A stretch of DNA of 64,000 bases from Mugil cephalus. Taxonomy: Eukaryota > Chordata > Actinopteri > Mugiliformes > Mugilidae. Shown here one piece after another: positions 40,717 through 50,977 of this stretch (within the stretch, counting starts at the first letter, position 1; each line of letters begins with the position of its first letter). The notes under the pieces are model-generated. The model had not been told where the DNA came from and ran no database searches. It saw nothing but the letters and a program-made list of their open reading frames with translations. Location: NCBI RefSeq assembly GCF_022458985.1, contig NC_061781.1, positions 5,381,501 through 5,445,500 on the forward strand. Direction: 5' to 3'. The position numbers and the translations under genes were made by a program.

Positions 40717-42362
40717 AGATAAGATAAGATAAGATAAGATAAGATAAGATAAGATAAGATAAGATAAGATAAGATAAGATACACATATGGGTGGACTAAA
40801 AAGAATATAATATAAAAGAATATAAGAATACACAAATATCAAAAATATATAAGAAAGCATAATTACAACAAACAAGGCAGTGTTCACGTAAGAAGTGTGT
40901 ATGCTTATAAATATAAATGTACGTATATGTTCACACAAATGTACGTATATGATGCAGACAGTGCAAAAAACAAACTGCAGGTATATAAACGAAATATAAA
41001 TGGCATATACACATGTAGTTAAGATTGAGAGGAGAATTGCAGTATATGTAAGAGATATTGCACATAATTGCACATATGTAGTTGTGGGTCTACTGGGAGC
41101 AGATCTGGTTGCAGAGTCTGACAGCAGAGAGGAGGAAGGACCTGCGTCTCAATAGAGACTCTACAAGACCCTCACTTACATATGCAGCCCACGCCCCTAC
41201 TTTGATCACAGCCATGACTCCATAACCCCCACCCCTTTCTATTGATGTATCTGTATAAATGTGGTACATTTCCAGTGTTCTGGGTCGGTTTACCTTCCCA
41301 GACCTAACCTCTGTGTCTGTAAGCTCACCGTATACCGGTATACCAATAAACACTCCACTACAGCAAACTTTGAAACAAGGAGCTTGAGTGTTTTTCTTCA
41401 ACACTACTCAGTAGAGGACCAGACTTCAGAGGGTAATCTCACCCACCATTCAACCTAGAACCACCATTGACCACAGTTAATATAATCAGTTTAAATGATT
41501 ATGATTTAATACAAATGTAAGAGGAAAAACCTTTAGAGTCTGTAGTATAAGACATGAATTGAGTAAACATCCTACAGGTTTATGAATAAAATTAACATTG
41601 TTGTGGTTGAAGTATGAGTTTCACAAAGTTCTCAAAACAAAACCTCTCTCAAATAAAAACTAATTTATGAAGTTACTATGAAAATATTAATACCTGTGTA
41701 TGGCCCATACAGATCTTTGGTTATACTGAGTGTGTCTGAATGGTGTCTTTGGAGTCAAAGCCAGTCGTGTTAATATGAAGCCTGCAGCAGGATGAGGTGT
41801 GATATCATCAGCTAGTAAAGAAGCTGATGGTGGCCTGTTGTGTGTAATCAGCCTGAAGTCATGTTATTGGTGGACAAATCAGTACCATCTTGTATTTCAT
41901 TTACATAAACTTTCTCTCTCACCAGCTTTTGGCACCATGCACAGAACGGCCCAGATCTGATACAGTCACTGCAGGAGTTGACGACTGACTTTGTGCAGGT
42001 TTGTTGTTGTTGACACAGCGCTGCAAAGAAAATCACAAACCTGAACAACATGATCACACATTCAAATAAACCTTTTAGTATCTCTATAGATTGTACAAAT
42101 AAATCTTTTTAATATGTCTATAGATTGGTAGGGATGAGGGGGGCTCAATGTCAGAATCCTTAAGGCTTAAGAATTTCTGGTTTAGAATAAGTGAGAATAA
42201 ATAATCACTGAGCCTGAATATCCTTTGAACAGTCACATCTTTCCACTGACGGATTAATTACAGATTTATTCATTTGCAATTGAATCATCTAACTTCTACA
42301 TTTTAAAACTTACCATTCTGCTCCATCGTGAGGAGCAGAAGTAACAGCAAACGACGATCCAT
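31294..42362 (-). CDS. itgb2: Integrin beta-2-like subunit copy B with altered tail
   Basis: Fourteen coding exons in continuous phase: 42314-42362, 41923-42020, 39664-39865, 39239-39409, 38724-38965, 38301-38459, 38112-38207, 37931-38020, 37678-37815, 36857-37047, 35793-36025, 32076-32295, 31717-31928 and 31294-31526. They give 777 aa. Signal peptide, PSI, beta-I (same MIDAS DFSYS and ADMIDAS DD), I-EGF and beta-tail regions are intact and close to copy A. Exon 13 keeps three codons that copy A lacks. The last exon differs. The transmembrane segment is diverged, the Arg-Asp before KEY(K)xFE is missing, and after KKKS the frame runs through KCPREVYRR into former intron sequence, stopping at 31,294-31,296. 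No NPxF exon remains downstream: the matching sequence is deleted at about 31,035. A gene-strand AATAAA at 31,065-31,070 could end the transcript. It may be a surface-expressed but signalling-altered subunit or an early pseudogene. Confidence 0.82.
32478..32980 (-). mobile_element. Tc1-like remnant, unit B (interrupted)
   Basis: Counterpart of the 11,117-11,830 remnant, with the same GTACTGTGGAAATGTTTTAGG terminus and the same transposase scrap. It is split by the LINE that follows; its far end resumes at about 35,176. Confidence 0.6.
32980..35170 (+). mobile_element. Tx1/L1-like LINE, 5'-truncated and decayed
   Basis: Plus-strand insertion in the intron between itgb2-B coding exons 11 and 12. 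Frames in order are: an ORF1-like C-terminus (33,533-33,660; [10 protein letters not shown]); a short endonuclease piece (about 33,690-33,850; GDFNCTENV); and the C-terminal region of ORF2 (34,568-34,920) with a Cys-His cluster [17 protein letters not shown]. Most of the reverse transcriptase is deleted. It has split a Tc1 remnant that is continuous in unit A, so it inserted after the duplication. Confidence 0.72.
35484..35560. repeat. Dispersed teleost repeat
   Basis: Contains AGTTTATTTATAGAGCACATTT followed by GACCAAAGTGCTGTACAG, a very common fish interspersed-repeat signature. Private to unit B. Confidence 0.5.
40688..40779. repeat. (GATAA)n pentanucleotide microsatellite, unit B
   Basis: About 18 GATAA repeats in the intron between itgb2-B coding exons 2 and 3. 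It is the counterpart of 17,411-17,489 and roughly three repeats longer. Confidence 0.97.
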
Positions 42363-43024
42363 GACCTGGTGACAAAACAACACATTTTTGCAGCCATTAA
42401 CCAGCAGATGAGTAAAATCATGATATTAGATATTACATAAAGGTCAACAATGAAGCAATCACTTTTAATTTAAAATGCTCCTCCTAAAAATACATGGAAT
42501 ATGTTAAATTATTTCCTATTATTACAATATTTGCATCATTTACTAGTGTACCCAATGTTTTTTGCGAGCAAGTGTGTACACACTTAGATGCCATTTGTTC
42601 TCTGCATTTAACCCACCCAAATGAGCTCACAGCACATCTCAGGCAGCATCCTGGATAAAAGCCAAGGCTGAATATGGTGAGACGGCACTGAAGACTTATT
42701 ATACTTTGTGAATATTTTCATTGAAAGCTTACAAAAATAAAAAAAGACATTTTTACTAAGGTATAACAGCTGCAACAAACTATTACATATTTTTTTCAAG
42801 TAATGCATCGATCCGAGTAGTCTATTAATTATATGATTAACTTGCTACTAAATAATAAACATAATCATTACAATTTGTCTTTCAACCTCTTATTTGTGCT
42901 GTATCTTGTTGCAGGAAAACCAGCCAGTTGATATTTGTGAGTTGTAATGTCACATACCAACATTTTATTGGAGGTCATATTGGACTGTGCATCAGACCTA
43001 GGGTGGGTCTTAATTCTAACAAGG
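42363..43024. other. itgb2-B upstream region
   Basis: Near-identical to 19,074-19,734 of unit A. Presumed 5' UTR and promoter side of itgb2-B. No separate gene. Confidence 0.35.
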
Positions 43025-43600
43025 TCACCAATCACATAGGAGGCCTGATGCCGTCTCTAAAAACACAATAATCTTTTTGTCTGTTGTGCCTGCAGTCAAG
43101 CACTGCTCTGGCATCTCTGGGTGCAGCACATCAGTGTACGGCACACCAGGCTCATCCACAACGTCACTGGAAGGGTGTGATATTAGGTCAAGTGGGGTGT
43201 CCAGCACCCGACCATACAGCATCATGGAGGGGCTGAGGCCTGTGCTTTCATGTGGGGCTTTACGCAGAGCAAAGCAGATTTACGACAAGTATTTATCCCA
43301 CGTTGTGTGTTTCTCCCCAACATTGGCAGGTATGGCAGTTCTGACAGTCCGGTTCACACCTTCTGTTGCGTTCGTTTCAATTCACTGGCAAAGGGTGAAC
43401 CTCTGTCACAGATTAGGTAGGTTGGGGCACCATGTCTGGAAAACACTTCACCGACAAACTTGATGCTGCCACCCACTGCCACCTGTGCTGTTGCCTCTCT
43501 AACTGCACACACCTCAATCCGTTTAGAAAAATAGTCAACAAAGACCAGCAAGTGGTTGTTACCAGATACAGTTTGCAATGGGCTGACAAAATCCACAGTG
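43025..43600 (-). mobile_element. Ty3/gypsy-type integrase fragment, unit B
   Basis: Counterpart of 19,735-20,604, shortened. A deletion of roughly 100 bp has removed part of the core after the second Asp, and the 5' portion of the frame is replaced by the inverted-repeat element that follows. The remaining pieces keep DFVSPL, CDRGSPF and MMLYGR. Confidence 0.72.
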
Positions 43601-43601
43601 A

Positions 43602-44933
43602 CAACGATAGTCATTAACACGTAGACGCCCTATAGTACGCTGAACGGCGTTCCTACTGTAACGTGGTGATGGAAGGAAGCTTAGCCACGGATGCTAGTAG
43701 TTTAGCCTCAGCATAAAATAAAGTTGTAAAAGCAGAGGACGACGGGGTGGGATTTCCAGACGGTACATTTATTAACAGATGCGAACCATACAAAGCCAGG
43801 TCACACGGCATATTTAATGACACTCGCAGACAAATAAAAGCTCTCGGCTCTCATCCTCCCTACCGTCCACATTACTTGAATCAAAGAGAAGAACTTCTCT
43901 GCAAAATAAAACGGGAAATACTATGTTGTGGTCGTACTTTGTTGTGTGCTGGAGCTGTCACGGTTGCCTAGAGTCAGACACTGCTCAAAATAAAAATAAA
44001 AAAATGCGCCTTTTAAAAATGTTCACTGCACCCGGGACCCCACCACGTCCTCAAAAGCAAGTAACAAGAAGTACACTTGGAAAACGAAGTGAGGGAAATC
44101 CATTGACTGTTATGTTTTGCACTTTCTTGTTTTCTGCATTCGTAAGTGATATGTTGGTTTTGTTTTTTTGTTTCAATTTTTGTTTTTATTTCTAAAGTTA
44201 ATATGTTTCCAGGTGTTTTTGTTGTTTTTGTTTTCAATTTATTTAGTTTGTATTTTCAAAGTTCAAATGAAGGCTTTATGTAGGCTAATTAACATCACAT
44301 TGTATGCAATAATGTTGTACAATAAAGATCTATCTAGCTTTAAGATAGCTAGATAGATAGATGCTTTATTCATCCCAAACTGGGAAATGAGTAATTGCTT
44401 TCTCCCTTCGGCCTGTGATGGTCATGGCCCCAAGGAGCCATGGTGGGTGTCCCTTATAACAACCCTAATAACAACTCAGTTAACATATCCATAGTTGGAA
44501 AAGAACTGGCATTGCCTCCAAATGGGCAAAAAATAAATGAAAATAATGTGTTTTAATCTTGTGGAGGGGGGTTAATTTACATTTATTGTTATCCATATAT
44601 TATTAAAGTGTAACATACACTGTTTTTTTGCACTACTTTACAGCTGATGAAACTTGAATTACTGATGTGTGGGATCAATAAAGTTACTGTACTAAACTAA
44701 GAAGTTTTAATATATTGTTTTTGGTACCGGTTTGCCATTAACTTTAGTGTGTGTGTGAATTAAATAAGCTGAGGCATTGACGTAAAATTCACCGTTAAAA
44801 TATGCTTTAAAATGGTATTCGTATTACTTCACAGCGCAGCTTTGACTCCTCCAATATGGAGGACACACAGTTACGTCACATCAGCGGGCCAACTCAGTCA
44901 ATGAGGCGTCTATGTATTAATGTCTATGGTGAC
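43602..44933. mobile_element. DNA-transposon-like element with short inverted ends
   Basis: The left end reads ACGATAGTCATTAACACG followed by TAGACGCC. The right end in reverse complement reads CCATAGACATTAATACATAG followed by ACGCC. The two match over about 28 bases with a few differences, forming terminal inverted repeats of a roughly 1.3 kb element. It has only a short frame at 43,747-43,971 and no recognisable transposase, so it is probably non-autonomous. Absent from unit A; it abuts the integrase fragment. Confidence 0.5.
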
Positions 44934-44939
44934 AGCGGG

Positions 44940-46640
44940 AACAGTGTCAAGGTTCCATGTCTGTCTGTGTCATGTTGTTCTGTCAAGGTTCCACCGTGTT
45001 TGAGGATTTCTTTTGTATTTTTGGTTTTTGGTTCTCCTGCTGTGCGCAGCGCTTTTTGTTAATTATTAAAAACTCAGTTTTCCTGGATTCCCTGCCTCAT
45101 CAATAGTCCTGCATCTGGGTCCTCACCTACCACCTCAACAACCTCTTCCCTTCTTGACAGAACGACGCGACCAGCATGGACCCAGCAGACTTCCTTTTTG
45201 ATGAGGAACAAGAAAAAAGGCGAGTAATTTGTATTAATAATCATCCCGACTGGGAGGCATGGCCCTCTTGGCCGCCAGGGAGGCAGACCTGCAGTCAGGC
45301 AGCCCCGGACCCGGCCGCCCGCAGCTTCTCCAGTGCCTGCGCCCCGGACCCGGCTGGCCACAGCACCCCACGTTCCAGTTCCCAAGGAGCCGTTTGCTCC
45401 CGTCGTCCACGTTCCCGAGGAGCCGTTTGCTCCGGCAGTCCATGTTCCCGATCCTGAGCCGGTCGCCGCACCTGCTGTCCACGTCAACGTTCAAGGTCAA
45501 GGTTCCATGTCTGTCCATGTCATGTTTCCTGTCTTATTTTGTTAAGTTCTGGTGTTCCCGTCTGTGTGCCTCCTTGTCTCTTGATTGGTTATTAATCACA
45601 GGCAGTATTCAGTTTATACACAAATCACACCCACACCCAACTAGCAGAGCAGACAGCGCTCTGCATCTGAGGAAAAGGGGGGATTTGGAGGCAGATATCG
45701 GGCTCTGTGCAGGACACAGTGATTTACTCTAATATCAGCAGCCTTTAGAAAGAGCGGGGGTTTGACCGGTCCCATCTTCAGGTCATTAATAAACTGCAAC
45801 TTTATCTGCAATGTACACGATGACGAGGAAAAAACAAGCACGCAGCTCTCACAGCTGGAGGTCCGACCCTGGACTTTGGATGTGAAAGCCTTATATGTCT
45901 ACCACTTGGGGTCTGAGGGGCAACAAATATTAAAAGTTCTGTGTAAGTACGTGTCTATACAATTCTACTCTATGCAACTGGCTGAAACCTGCTAAGACAA
46001 AAATACAAATTATTAAACACAACTTAAAAAAGGGAAGAGTAACGGAATAGTTACTTTCTCTGCTAGTTACTTTTATAGTTGAGTAATTCAATTACTTACT
46101 AAGTTACTTTTTGGGAGAAGTAACTAGTAACTATAACTAATTACTTTTTGAAAGTAACGTGCCCAACACTGATTATGTAGTATATTATCTTCTTGTTTTT
46201 CTCTTCTGTCCCTTTCCTGTGTTTGGGGTTTGTGAAGTGTGTATAAAGTTTAAAGGTCAAAAGGTCATTTACCAGATGCCAGCTTGTAAAACTAACCAGA
46301 CATAAGGACATAAGTTTTGTTTGTGTATGGGGGTTCTTGGGGGTGACCATCCTATATAAGGTGACTGTGGGAGCTGAATGAGAGAGGGGATTCAACGATT
46401 GGCCAGGAGCTCTCTCAGATTCGGCAAGAGTTTTTGACATTGTTCTTTCTTGTAATAAACCTTTTTAAATGCAAGTTAAGACTTGTCAGTGGTGATCACT
46501 TCTTTCTTCAGCACACTTCAGCACATCAATATACAACAATTATTAAATATCTTGTTGTTTTGGAGATCCTGCCTCATCAATAGTCCTGCATCTGGATCCT
46601 CACCTACAACCTCCAACTCCCCCTAACTGACAGACAGTCA
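44940..46640 (+). mobile_element. LTR-like repeat block, unit B only
   Basis: A roughly 80-base segment containing CTGCCTCATCAATAGTCCTG occurs at about 45,090-45,140 and again at about 46,568-46,620, as if at two LTR ends. GTCAAGGTTCCATGTCTGTC recurs at 44,946 and 45,498. Just after the first end, a frame starting at 45,176 (MDPADFLF) looks gag-like and then becomes proline-rich repeats (EEPFAP, KEPFAP). No pol is present. Assignment is tentative. Confidence 0.42.
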
Positions 46641-47579
46641 ATCACATGGGAAACCGCGTGAGCCAATTGGAGAGCAATATTTAGGTTAGAGGCTGGACTT
46701 TTAGCGAAGACCAGTCTTTGTGGTCCATAATTATTAACTCAAAATTATGGACATTTTTGGATATTAACAGGGAAGTGTCCCTATCACCCTTATCCAATTC
46801 TACGCCTCTGTTTGCTCCCTGCTCTCGCTCCGAGTCTGTTTATTCTTTTTCTTCTTCTTTGTGTTTTCTGGATTACACTCTGTTTGTTTCCATGGTTTAT
46901 CGTGCTGGTTGCACTAAATACTGTAGTGTGCCCTTTATCAAGTCGGTCTCAACACACAGACAAACTCACATTCAAATTAGACAAAAAAATGTCATACCTT
47001 TAGATTTCGGGCGTTGCGTTTTCCCACTTGTGTGCCAAGATCCACAAGCTGACCCTTATCCAGTCCTTTTGTGGTTGCCAGTTATGTCGTCTGCGAGACT
47101 GACCCTGTTGGCTCTAAATTTCTCCAGTTACTATTAGAAATCACAGAAGTCAAGAAACCAGACGGAAGCCACAGACTTGTGCCTTCTTACAGGTTTAAGT
47201 GCCAAGAGCACTAGACAAAGTGAAACTGGAACAACCCAACGACAAGCATCTGGGGTGTACTATATATAGTCTTGGTGTGTGTGTGTGTTCTGTTTTTGAC
47301 AAATTTGGTTTTATGCCCAGAAAAGGTCACATGGTGTTCCTGGTGTGTGAGCCAATTCCTGGCCCATTATTTTCAGTGTCCCCGTACAACCTATTTACTG
47401 TATATCTGTCTATCCCTGTATGCATATGTAATTTCTCCAACATCAACCAACCCCGTTTATACATATACAGACACATATAAGCACACTCACACTCACACTC
47501 ACACCCAAATACACACTAAAAGTTGTTGAGAGACATGGCAGGACACTGAAGCTTGAAGTAAGGAGGAGCTACCGTTCAG
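46641..47579. other. Spacer shared with unit A
   Basis: Matches 21,040-22,030 with small indels. Includes CA-rich simple sequence near 47,480-47,515. No gene recognised. Confidence 0.4.
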
Positions 47580-49180
47580 GACTGTCGTTCATCTTTTCGT
47601 GGGCAAATCAGTCCCACGCAATCAGATCCATGAGTTCTAACACAGGTTTGTATACTTGATCTCAGGACCATCCTTACTGTTGACAAATTCAGCCTCAAAG
47701 TTCACATTTTTGCTTTGTAAAGGGAGATTATTTTATTTAAAAAAAAATGGTTTTGATTATTGGTTAAAAATAAGATTGAAGCTGAACAAATGAGGAAAAA
47801 CTAAACAACTCTGCTGAAAACTGAAAACATCATTACAAAACCTGCTCCACATTAGGGGGAAAAAAACATTCACTCGTAAAATGAGGATGTGTGAGCAAGA
47901 AAAAATGTATATAGATCGTAGATATAGTCTACATTCATGTTAGAAGTTGTTCATTCATTGCTTACAAATAAAACAATTCCAGTCACTGCCATGCCATGTT
48001 AATGTACTCCACATGGAACCACATGCAACAGGTGTGACACTGAATTCTCATTACAAGGTTGACTAAGCCATTGTTTTTACTTTCTTCATGGAAATCACTA
48101 AGTGATTATATACTGTTCTACAACCTTTTGACGACTATCTTCATTTCATTATTCTCCAGATCAAAATGTTGTCATTGTTGAAATCTCAGTCTAATGCACA
48201 CTTTCTTTTTTGAATTCTTGATAGGAAAACATGCATATCCCTATGGCTGAGGAGTGAACCTCAGGTTGTCCTAGCACAGACGATTGTCTGTTGTCATTTC
48301 TCATCCTTTTCTGCTCCTGCTTGCTGTCATCCACTTTAAAGCAAGGCTTATAAAATGTGCCTAGAAAACATTTTAAACAACCTACCCAGTTTGTTTGACG
48401 AGAAAAGGTAGTTGGAAGGGTAAATGTCGTTAAAATACAGCGCGTGCGCATATGCGGTGTAAAGTTACCAACTCAGGAAATAATAAAAATGCATAATAAA
48501 ATGTAATTAAATGAATAAAGAAATAAATATTAAACAAATAAATAAATAAAACGAAAAATATTAATTTTAATCTACATTCACTATAAAAAAAATTCACTAA
48601 GCTAGTCAATGAGTCAAAGTTTCAGTCATGACTTTGAATTCGGCATTCTTCAGAATTAGAACAAAATTATTTTAGGAGCATCAAAAGCATCGTTGAAGCT
48701 GCATTGACAGTGTTTGATATGGAATCAGTTCTTGCAAACCTGGCTGATGTTCAAGGAGAGAGAGAACACACAGAAATTAGCAGGGGAAAGGAGATTCATT
48801 TTTACTAAAAATGATCAAAAGACATACACACAATATTGCATGTAAGTGACGTATGGGTGAATGGAGGAATAGGTCAAGTGTACAAACCGTTGTCAGAACT
48901 TATGGATCAAAGAGATTTTACAGTAATGTCTGAAGCTTCAGATCACACTGGCATGTCTGCTTTTACTGCCTTGGAGTAACCGTTGTTTTATAAACAAAAA
49001 AAAAACAAAAAAAAAAACGGAAGTTTGCTCGCTCCATATCATGGACTACATTCTGTAATACGAGCGCACTTTAAATATTCATGCGGCTGATTTGACCACG
49101 AAAAGATGAAATATGGCTGGGTCACAGCCCATTGACCACAGGGGCGCCACCACAAAGATCACCCCAATCTGGGCAGAGGC
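47580..49180. other. Unit B-only spacer of about 1.6 kb
   Basis: Unit A passes from about 22,035 to about 22,086 where unit B has this AT-rich stretch. It contains A-rich runs near 49,000 and short unrelated frames. I recognise no repeat family or gene. It could be an insertion here or a deletion in unit A. Confidence 0.4.
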
Positions 49181-49184
49181 GGGC

Positions 49185-49570
49185 CCCACACCTAAATGCG
49201 GAGTGCCCAACCACCCAGGCAGTAGAGACCTAACGGACTGTACCTCCATGCCCATGCCCCAAGCATTAACAGGAAAATTTTAAATCAAGTGTGATAAAAT
49301 AGAATTATGAAGAATTAAAATCATGTACAAGCCTGATTAGGGAGATGAGTTTTAAACCTCATTTTAGAAGTAGCAACAGTCTCTGTGACCCTGGGGCTCT
49401 CCTGCAGGCTGTCCCACAGCTGGGAGCCATAATAACTGAATGCTGCCTCTCTGTGTGCCTTACATCTATCTCTTGTCAAATTTATCATGTCATCCATGCC
49501 CGAAAGTTTGTCTTTGCTATTGAGTGAGTCTGGTTTGGCTAAATATGTGAGATTGTTAAGCTTTGGCAGT
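49185..49570. repeat. Dispersed repeat, unit B counterpart
   Basis: Same repeat as 22,086-22,510, with GGCTGTCCCACAGCTGGGAG in the centre. Confidence 0.45.
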
Positions 49571-50977
49571 AATAGCACACGGTTTCCTTACTTAGAAGTC
49601 ACTATAATGAACATGGAATCAGTGCCAAAACTGTGTTGGTTTTTCTTGCCACCGTTGTCTCAGTTCTGGCTCTAGGTGTTTCAGGCTGTGGTTTCTGTAA
49701 AAAGCCTTTTTATTGTAGTAGACGCTATAAATTAATTAAAGAATAAGAATAAAACGCCATGAGAAGGGGTGAGGGTCAGCAAATGCTTTATTTTTGACAA
49801 TAACAAGAGACCCTACCATGTGTTCATCTCCACAAGAACACAGCAGAGTGGTAGGGGTGGGATCAAACAGGAGACTGGCTGAATGTCACTTGGTAAACTG
49901 TGTGTAAGCAGCCAAGCTCAGGCACAGTTTAGCTGTGGCTCATTATGACACATCAGTCTGGTCTAATTCAGCATGCAGCTGCATTTTAACACATGCAAGT
50001 CCTAGTTCAAACCATTCTAACCCATCAGCTTTTCAAATGCTAAGTGACAGATTGATTGGTGACCGACATGATGGCCTGGAGAAGTTTATTCACCTGTAAG
50101 GAGCAGGCATCAGGTTAGGACTATGCAATCTTTAACAACCAAAACACAATCGAGGACTTTGGAAAAACAAATATAACCAGCTTTGTGTTAAAATTCTAAA
50201 GGTGTTACCTCAGCTTACAGTATACCCCATCAACAGATGAGCTATACGGGCTCCTGGTGTGCATCCATCTTGGCGGAAATATAGCAGCTCCAGCAGCTGC
50301 AAGCATTTTGATGGAATATTTCTTAAAGAAAAACATGTACATTCCTCTTGATGAGGTTCAGATTACAAGATCTTCAGGTCAAATCTTTCAGTTTGTTTCT
50401 TGCACAGAATTTGAAATAATCACATCAGCCAGTAGGAATATATTAAAGAATAATCAGCTATGATCAAAACCCAAAAGAAATGTTGTTGTTGCCTTTCATA
50501 GTCACAGGATTTTCAACCTGCTGCAATCTCAGCCATTATAAACACAAAATAATATAGTATAGCAGTCCAGGGGTGTAAGTCTAGGACACGGTAAAAGGAA
50601 AAAGGAAACAGAAAGAACTGCTGAAAATGGAGCAGAGATCTTAGGCCTTGTTCAGACCTTGCATTAATATCCTGGGCCGTCTGATCACCAGTGGCCTGTG
50701 TTCACACCTGACACTGATGCAGCTTCACATGCGTCCCCAGCCAGCTCTTCAGATCCAATCTCATGTGTGCACTCTCTATAAATAAACACCGATATCATTC
50801 GGGGCGTAGAAGAATATTTTAAGGCCGCTGTCTGTAATGGATCTCTGCCGCAGTTTCAGAACCACAAACGGAGCAGCAGTGCAAGGTCTGAACGCGGCCC
50901 AAGTCTTCTCTCTCTAAGACTAAACAAATTAACAGCAGGACAGCGAAAGGAAGCGAGATCCACTGGTTTGAAGTTCT
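49571..50977 (-). other. ubxn4 3' UTR and downstream flank
   Basis: Sequence after the ubxn4 stop codon, near-identical to 22,511-23,911. A gene-strand AATAAA candidate is near 49,787. No separate gene. Confidence 0.45.

Noticed and set aside
45074..45545. Several overlapping Gly/Ala/Pro-rich frames
   Set aside because: They are alternative readings of one short tandem-repeat region in the LTR-like block; only the plus-strand gag-like frame has any context.
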